This document shows, piece by piece, positions 5,951 to 8,882 of a stretch of DNA of 8,882 nucleotides. The notes under the pieces are model-generated. The model ran no database searches. It worked only from the letters and a program-made list of their open reading frames with translations, and was not told the DNA's origin. Each line of letters opens with the position of its first letter. Position 1 is the stretch's first letter. The stretch is taken from positions 1 through 8,882 of the forward strand of contig CAMJHJ010000093.1 in assembly GCA_946405485.1 (NCBI GenBank), given 5' to 3'. Position numbers and translations under genes: made by a program. The stretch comes from an uncultured Bacteroidales bacterium (GTDB lineage Bacteria > Bacteroidota > Bacteroidia > Bacteroidales > UBA932).

Positions 5951-8590
5951 TTAGCGATTCAAATACTTCACGACCTCGTCGGCGGCCAGAACCAGCTGGA
6001 CATACTGAGGAGCCGTGTTGATGCAGCATTCGTTCTCGCCCCAGTGGAAGGGGTAGTCGTCCTTATTCTCGAAGAAGTCCTCCTTCACGAGAAGTCCGGG
6101 GACGATGCCGCCGGGGATGACGGTGTAATCCGCGCGGTTGTTGCCGTAGGCCACCTTCTTGGTGTTCACGCCCACGCCGGTCACGAAGGACACATTGCTG
6201 TAGGGGTGGCAGCCGAAGATGAAGTTGAGGCCGGAGAGAACGTATTCGGGATCGATCATGTCCGGGAAGAGCTTCCAGACACGGTAGCAGTTGTAGGCGC
6301 TCATGATGACGCCCGCGTTGCCGGCCCAGCTGGCGCCGCCGATGGACACGCCGTACGGGTTGTCCTGGCCGCCGCGGGTAAGCACTTCCACATAGGCGGG
6401 AATGAGAGACTTGACCTTCTCCTGGAACTTCTTGTCCATGTAAGGATAGAGCTTGAGCGCAGCGGTGAGGTTCGGACCGCCGACGAACTGCGAGGAGAAC
6501 ATGCCGTTCGAAACGTTGCCCATGTTGCGCGGGGCGGCGGGCTTGGCGTCCAGCTGCTTCTCCACGAGCGGGAGGAAGAAGTCCTTGAACTTGTCGTCGC
6601 CCGTGGCCAGCCACAGCTCGATGGCCGCGTTCATTCGGGGATCGGCACCGCCGCCGAAGCCGCCAAAGCCTCCGAAACCGCCGAATCCGAAGCCGCCCGC
6701 CTGCCGCTTGGCAGGATCAGCATCCTCAAAGTACTTGTCCCACAGCATCAAAGCGTTCTTCAGCGAACGTTCCGCTTCCTCGGGGAAATACTCCTTGAGG
6801 GCCGGGTAGGCAACGGCCAGGGAGACGATGTCCTGCATCACGCTCGCAGGAGCGAAGCGGCTCGTGAACACGAATCGGTCGTCCGGGGTGCCGGAGCGGT
6901 CGCCCTTCACTTCGTAGGGCTTCAGCGACGGGTCGTAGATCTTGCCGTCAGTGAGCGTCATCGCATCGCCGAGGTGGTGGTAATGGTGCATGTCGGGCTG
7001 GCCGATGACCTGCGCCACGAAGCCGATGTTCTCCACCTGCGCGTTGATGTTCAGGGTGCCGTGCATGATCAGCTCCACATTGTCCGGAACGCCGTCCGGG
7101 ACGTGGATGTCGGCATACTGGGTCTTCTGGTCGATGAGGGTCTGGTCCCGCATGGGCTTGAACTCGCGCCAGATGTAGGCGAGGTCCTGCGTGGTGTTCA
7201 GCACGGAATTCGCCTGGATGTCGAAGTCGCCGGCGTCATACCAGCCGCCCACGGCGAGGCCGGGGATGTGCTCGAGGGGCTTGTACTTGTCGTTGGTCTC
7301 GTCACCCTGGAAATAGCCGTCATGCAGACGGACATTGGCGGGCGCCTGCAGGGCGTCGTCCATGTTGGCGCGGCCGTGCCAGATCCGGTAGGCCTCGTTC
7401 ACCTCCATGTGGTCCATGTTGACGACCAAGGAAATGTCCATGGACGGATGCCACTTATCGGCATAAATATCCTTGTCAATCGGGAAGGCGTTCGTCTCTA
7501 CACCCTGATAGTCAATGCAGTAGAGGCCAGGCTGGCGGACGTCGGAAAAGTCGATCTGGACATAGTTGTAGCGATGGTGATATTCGCCCCAGACATTGAC
7601 ATTCACCGTCTTGGCGACAGACTTGGTGCCGTCCGGGTTGACGCGGAGGATGCGGGCCGTGGGCGCGGGGGTGTCATTGCGGTCGAGCTCGGCCACCGCG
7701 ACCTTCTTCTGCGCGGGGGAATAGCCCACCTGCGAGAAACCGATGTTGGCAGGACGGATCCAGTCCTTGGACACGCTCGGCTCCAGGAACCACTCCAGCA
7801 CCATGCCGGTCTTGCCGCCCGGCAGCAGCGAACGGAGCACGAACGTGCCGTTCTGGGCGAGGTGACGGCCGTCGTAGATGCCGATCTCCGTCTCGGAGCG
7901 GACACCCACGCGGAGCGCCTCGTCCTCCGGCGCCATCACGATCTGATGGCCCGTGGACATGGGCTTCGCCACGAGGAAATCGCCGCGGCCGCGGTCGTCG
8001 AAGGTGCTTTCACCGAAATACTGCGTAATCTTCTCCGACACCGGATGGACCTCCGTGTCGTGCATCGGATACTTGGGCAGGATGCGCGCGAAGCCGTCCA
8101 CCAGGTAGTTCTTGCCGAAGTACGACGCCGGGAAGAACTCCAGGTTCAAGCCAGCCTTGCCCACGAGGGATTCCGGCACGGGCTTGTCCAGGAATACCTG
8201 CACCACGCATCCGTTGTCCTTCGGGCTCAACCGGACACGGGACACGAAGTCATAGTCCGCATGGGTAAGCGTCACCTCCACGAAATTGCCTTCGCGGTCC
8301 ACGATGCGGTTCGACACCGTGCCGAAAATGTCCCACTGTTCCGGGGTGTTCATCAGTCGGATACCACCGCCGGTGGCGATCCGTTCGCCGCGCTGGATGA
8401 TCTCCAGGCCGGCGAATTTCTCGTCATAAAAACCTCCGTTGTAGATGTTGTTATACATGAGGACGTTCGTTCCCCGGGCCTCGAAATAACCGAGGTCGTT
8501 CATGGTCAGGACGGGGGCGTTTTGGGCGCGACAAGGCGACGAAAGCAGGGTTGCAAGAGCGACCGCGCTGAAGGTCAATAGTTTACGCAT
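5951..8590 (-). CDS. Secreted GH9-family glycoside hydrolase, divergent
   Basis: The 879-residue product starts MRKLLTFSAVALATLLSSPC and has a signal peptide probably cut at A22 (CRA-Q); Pro before Cys argues against a lipobox. Residues 26-275 form a region rich in predicted beta strands that I cannot assign. Residues about 281-372 are the CelD-type Ig-like domain usual before GH9 modules (NIGFSQVGYSPAQKKVAVAE at its start; GLYCIDYQGVETNAF near its end). Residues about 385-879 are the GH9 (alpha/alpha)6 barrel. GGWYDAGDFDI contains D452 and D455 (base/nucleophilic-water Asp pair), and GENECCINTAP contains the likely acid E854. The family motif PHHR is absent: after SFVTGVG comes KKVAYGNNRADYTVIPGG. 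A 17-residue Gly/Phe run (632-648) interrupts the barrel. GH9 members are mostly endoglucanases cutting beta-1,4-glucans, but this branch could have another substrate. I rejected a 21-residue upstream extension to 8653 because it destroys the signal peptide. Confidence 0.88.
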   Translation of the reverse strand: MRKLLTFSAVALATLLSSPCRAQNAPVLTMNDLGYFEARGTNVLMYNNIYNGGFYDEKFAGLEIIQRGERIATGGGIRLMNTPEQWDIFGTVSNRIVDREGNFVEVTLTHADYDFVSRVRLSPKDNGCVVQVFLDKPVPESLVGKAGLNLEFFPASYFGKNYLVDGFARILPKYPMHDTEVHPVSEKITQYFGESTFDDRGRGDFLVAKPMSTGHQIVMAPEDEALRVGVRSETEIGIYDGRHLAQNGTFVLRSLLPGGKTGMVLEWFLEPSVSKDWIRPANIGFSQVGYSPAQKKVAVAELDRNDTPAPTARILRVNPDGTKSVAKTVNVNVWGEYHHRYNYVQIDFSDVRQPGLYCIDYQGVETNAFPIDKDIYADKWHPSMDISLVVNMDHMEVNEAYRIWHGRANMDDALQAPANVRLHDGYFQGDETNDKYKPLEHIPGLAVGGWYDAGDFDIQANSVLNTTQDLAYIWREFKPMRDQTLIDQKTQYADIHVPDGVPDNVELIMHGTLNINAQVENIGFVAQVIGQPDMHHYHHLGDAMTLTDGKIYDPSLKPYEVKGDRSGTPDDRFVFTSRFAPASVMQDIVSLAVAYPALKEYFPEEAERSLKNALMLWDKYFEDADPAKRQAGGFGFGGFGGFGGFGGGADPRMNAAIELWLATGDDKFKDFFLPLVEKQLDAKPAAPRNMGNVSNGMFSSQFVGGPNLTAALKLYPYMDKKFQEKVKSLIPAYVEVLTRGGQDNPYGVSIGGASWAGNAGVIMSAYNCYRVWKLFPDMIDPEYVLSGLNFIFGCHPYSNVSFVTGVGVNTKKVAYGNNRADYTVIPGGIVPGLLVKEDFFENKDDYPFHWGENECCINTAPQYVQLVLAADEVVKYLNR
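6645..6703 (-). repeat. GGF-repeat low-complexity insert inside GH9
   Basis: This stretch encodes residues about 630-649 of the GH9 protein, consisting of Gly-Gly-Phe units in tandem (GGFGFGGFGGFGGFGGG). It sits between two helices of the catalytic barrel (after DADPAKRQA and before ADPRMNAAIELW). At DNA level it is a run of imperfect CCGCCGAA/CCTCCGAAA-type units on the plus strand, prone to slippage. It is likely an exposed flexible loop. Confidence 0.85.
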
Positions 8591-8620
8591 TAAATCAGTG
8601 TTAGGGTTGGGTTGTATTTG

Positions 8621-8650
8621 TAAAGGTAACAAGAATTTCCGAGAAAAAAA
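8621..8650 (-). promoter_or_regulatory. Probable promoter for GH9
   Basis: On the minus strand TACCTTTA (8628-8621) matches TAnnTTTG except for the last base, about 30 bases before the ATG at 8590. A T-rich block (8650-8643) supplies TTTT at the -33 position with an 18-base spacer. It supports the ATG at 8590, since the longer frame would start upstream of this promoter. Confidence 0.5.
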
Positions 8651-8653
8651 CAC

Positions 8654-8661
8654 TACCTTTG
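8654..8661 (+). promoter_or_regulatory. -7 box for the carboxylesterase gene
   Basis: TACCTTTG is an exact TAnnTTTG match ending 19 bases before the ATG at 8681. No good TTTG lies at the -33 distance (CAAG at 8630-8633 is the best-placed sequence), so the promoter may be weak or need an activator. It abuts the T-rich -33 block of the opposing GH9 promoter. Confidence 0.5.
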
Positions 8662-8680
8662 TGAAACAACACGAAACACC

Positions 8681-8882
8681 ATGAAAAAATTCCTGATCCT
8701 AACCTGTGCGCTGGCCCTCGCGGCCTTCGCAGCCTCTGCGCAAAAGCCCGCCCAGCCCGTCCTCACCGTCGAGGGCGGCCAGATTCAGGGCGTCCCGGCC
8801 GACGTGGCCGGCGTCACCGTTTTCCGGGGCATCCCGTTCGCCGCGCCGCCCATCGGCGACCTCCGTTGGAAGGCGCCGCAGC
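8681..8882 (+). CDS. Type B carboxylesterase, N-terminus (partial)
   Basis: Sixty-seven codons are present before the right edge. The product begins MKKFLILTCALALAAFAASA, a classical signal peptide with likely cleavage after ASA and before QKPAQP. It then shows the N-terminal signature of the carboxylesterase type B/lipase family: a strand LTVEGGQIQGV, then VTVFRGIPFAAPPIGDLRW (the family's F-x-GIP-x-A-x-PP-x-G-x-LR-W/F motif). The alpha/beta-hydrolase catalytic triad would lie beyond the window. Secreted family members in Bacteroidota often act as acetyl- or feruloyl-type esterases on plant polysaccharide, which would fit the adjacent divergent GH9, but the substrate cannot be read here. The 91 bases between the two starts hold overlapping divergent promoters. 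Confidence 0.9.
   Translation, partial: MKKFLILTCALALAAFAASAQKPAQPVLTVEGGQIQGVPADVAGVTVFRGIPFAAPPIGDLRWKAPQ

Noticed and set aside
6044..8581. 845-codon open frame on the plus strand, opposite GH9
   Set aside because: It is the antisense of a convincing GH9 gene with signal peptide and catalytic motifs. The predicted protein is His/Val/Arg/Glu-rich with no recognisable domain, as expected when a GC-rich gene lacks stops in its complementary frame.
8591..8653. 21-residue N-terminal extension of GH9
   Set aside because: It would place hydrophilic, Pro/Asn-rich residues before the signal peptide and would span the likely promoter; the ATG at 8590 gives a normal secretion signal.
1..8882. Polysaccharide utilization locus, mobile element or defence island
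   Set aside because: No SusC/SusD, sensor-regulator, transposase, integrase, recombinase, toxin-antitoxin or nuclease-helicase modules are visible. The glycan-related genes are scattered on both strands.

Overview
The window reads as a chromosomal segment of a GC-rich member of the Bacteroidota, probably a gut or rumen Bacteroidales. Three things point there. Several intergenic regions carry the Bacteroidota -7 box TAnnTTTG, and the genes lack strong Shine-Dalgarno sequences. Many products are exported lipoproteins or end their signal peptide in -AQ or -SAQ. The families present (GIN/DUF2807, DUF1593, long S41 lipoproteins, GH9 with a CelD-type Ig domain) are typical of that phylum. I cannot fix the genus from the sequence alone.

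Layout, left to right. 1-142 (-): N-terminus of an unidentified lipoprotein, cut by the window edge. 194-2059 (-): S41-type peptidase lipoprotein. 2060-2229: divergent promoter region. 2230-2610 (+): small four-helix membrane protein of unknown function, followed by a hairpin terminator. 2748-3068 (+): YbjQ/UPF0145 protein, whose stop codon overlaps that of the next gene. 3065-3559 (-): stand-alone DEDDh 3'-5' exonuclease, possibly leaderless. 3616-5004 (+): DUF1593 (Sde182-like) lipoprotein. 5046-5921 (+): GIN-domain lipoprotein with nine GSG-type beta-helix turns. 5951-8590 (-): large secreted GH9 glycoside hydrolase, convergent with the GIN gene. 8681-8882 (+): start of a secreted type B carboxylesterase, transcribed divergently from GH9 and cut by the window edge.

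The genes do not form one obvious operon. Exported polymer-related functions dominate: GH9, a carboxylesterase that may deacylate polysaccharide, and DUF1593, which is named after a cellulose-binding protein. This suggests plant or host glycan use, but there is no SusC/SusD pair and no sensor or regulator in view, so it is not a demonstrable polysaccharide utilization locus. Housekeeping-type genes (YbjQ, exonuclease) sit between them.

The window is densely coding. No gene-free stretch exceeds 300 bases, and I see no tRNA, rRNA, CRISPR, insertion sequence or phage gene. I did not find a convincing new multi-gene system. The most unusual points are the divergent GH9 (unknown N-terminal domain, missing family motif, Gly-Phe insert), the possibly leaderless exonuclease transcript with interlocked divergent promoters, and the S41 protein with a perfect EF-hand-like loop and no canonical catalytic lysine.
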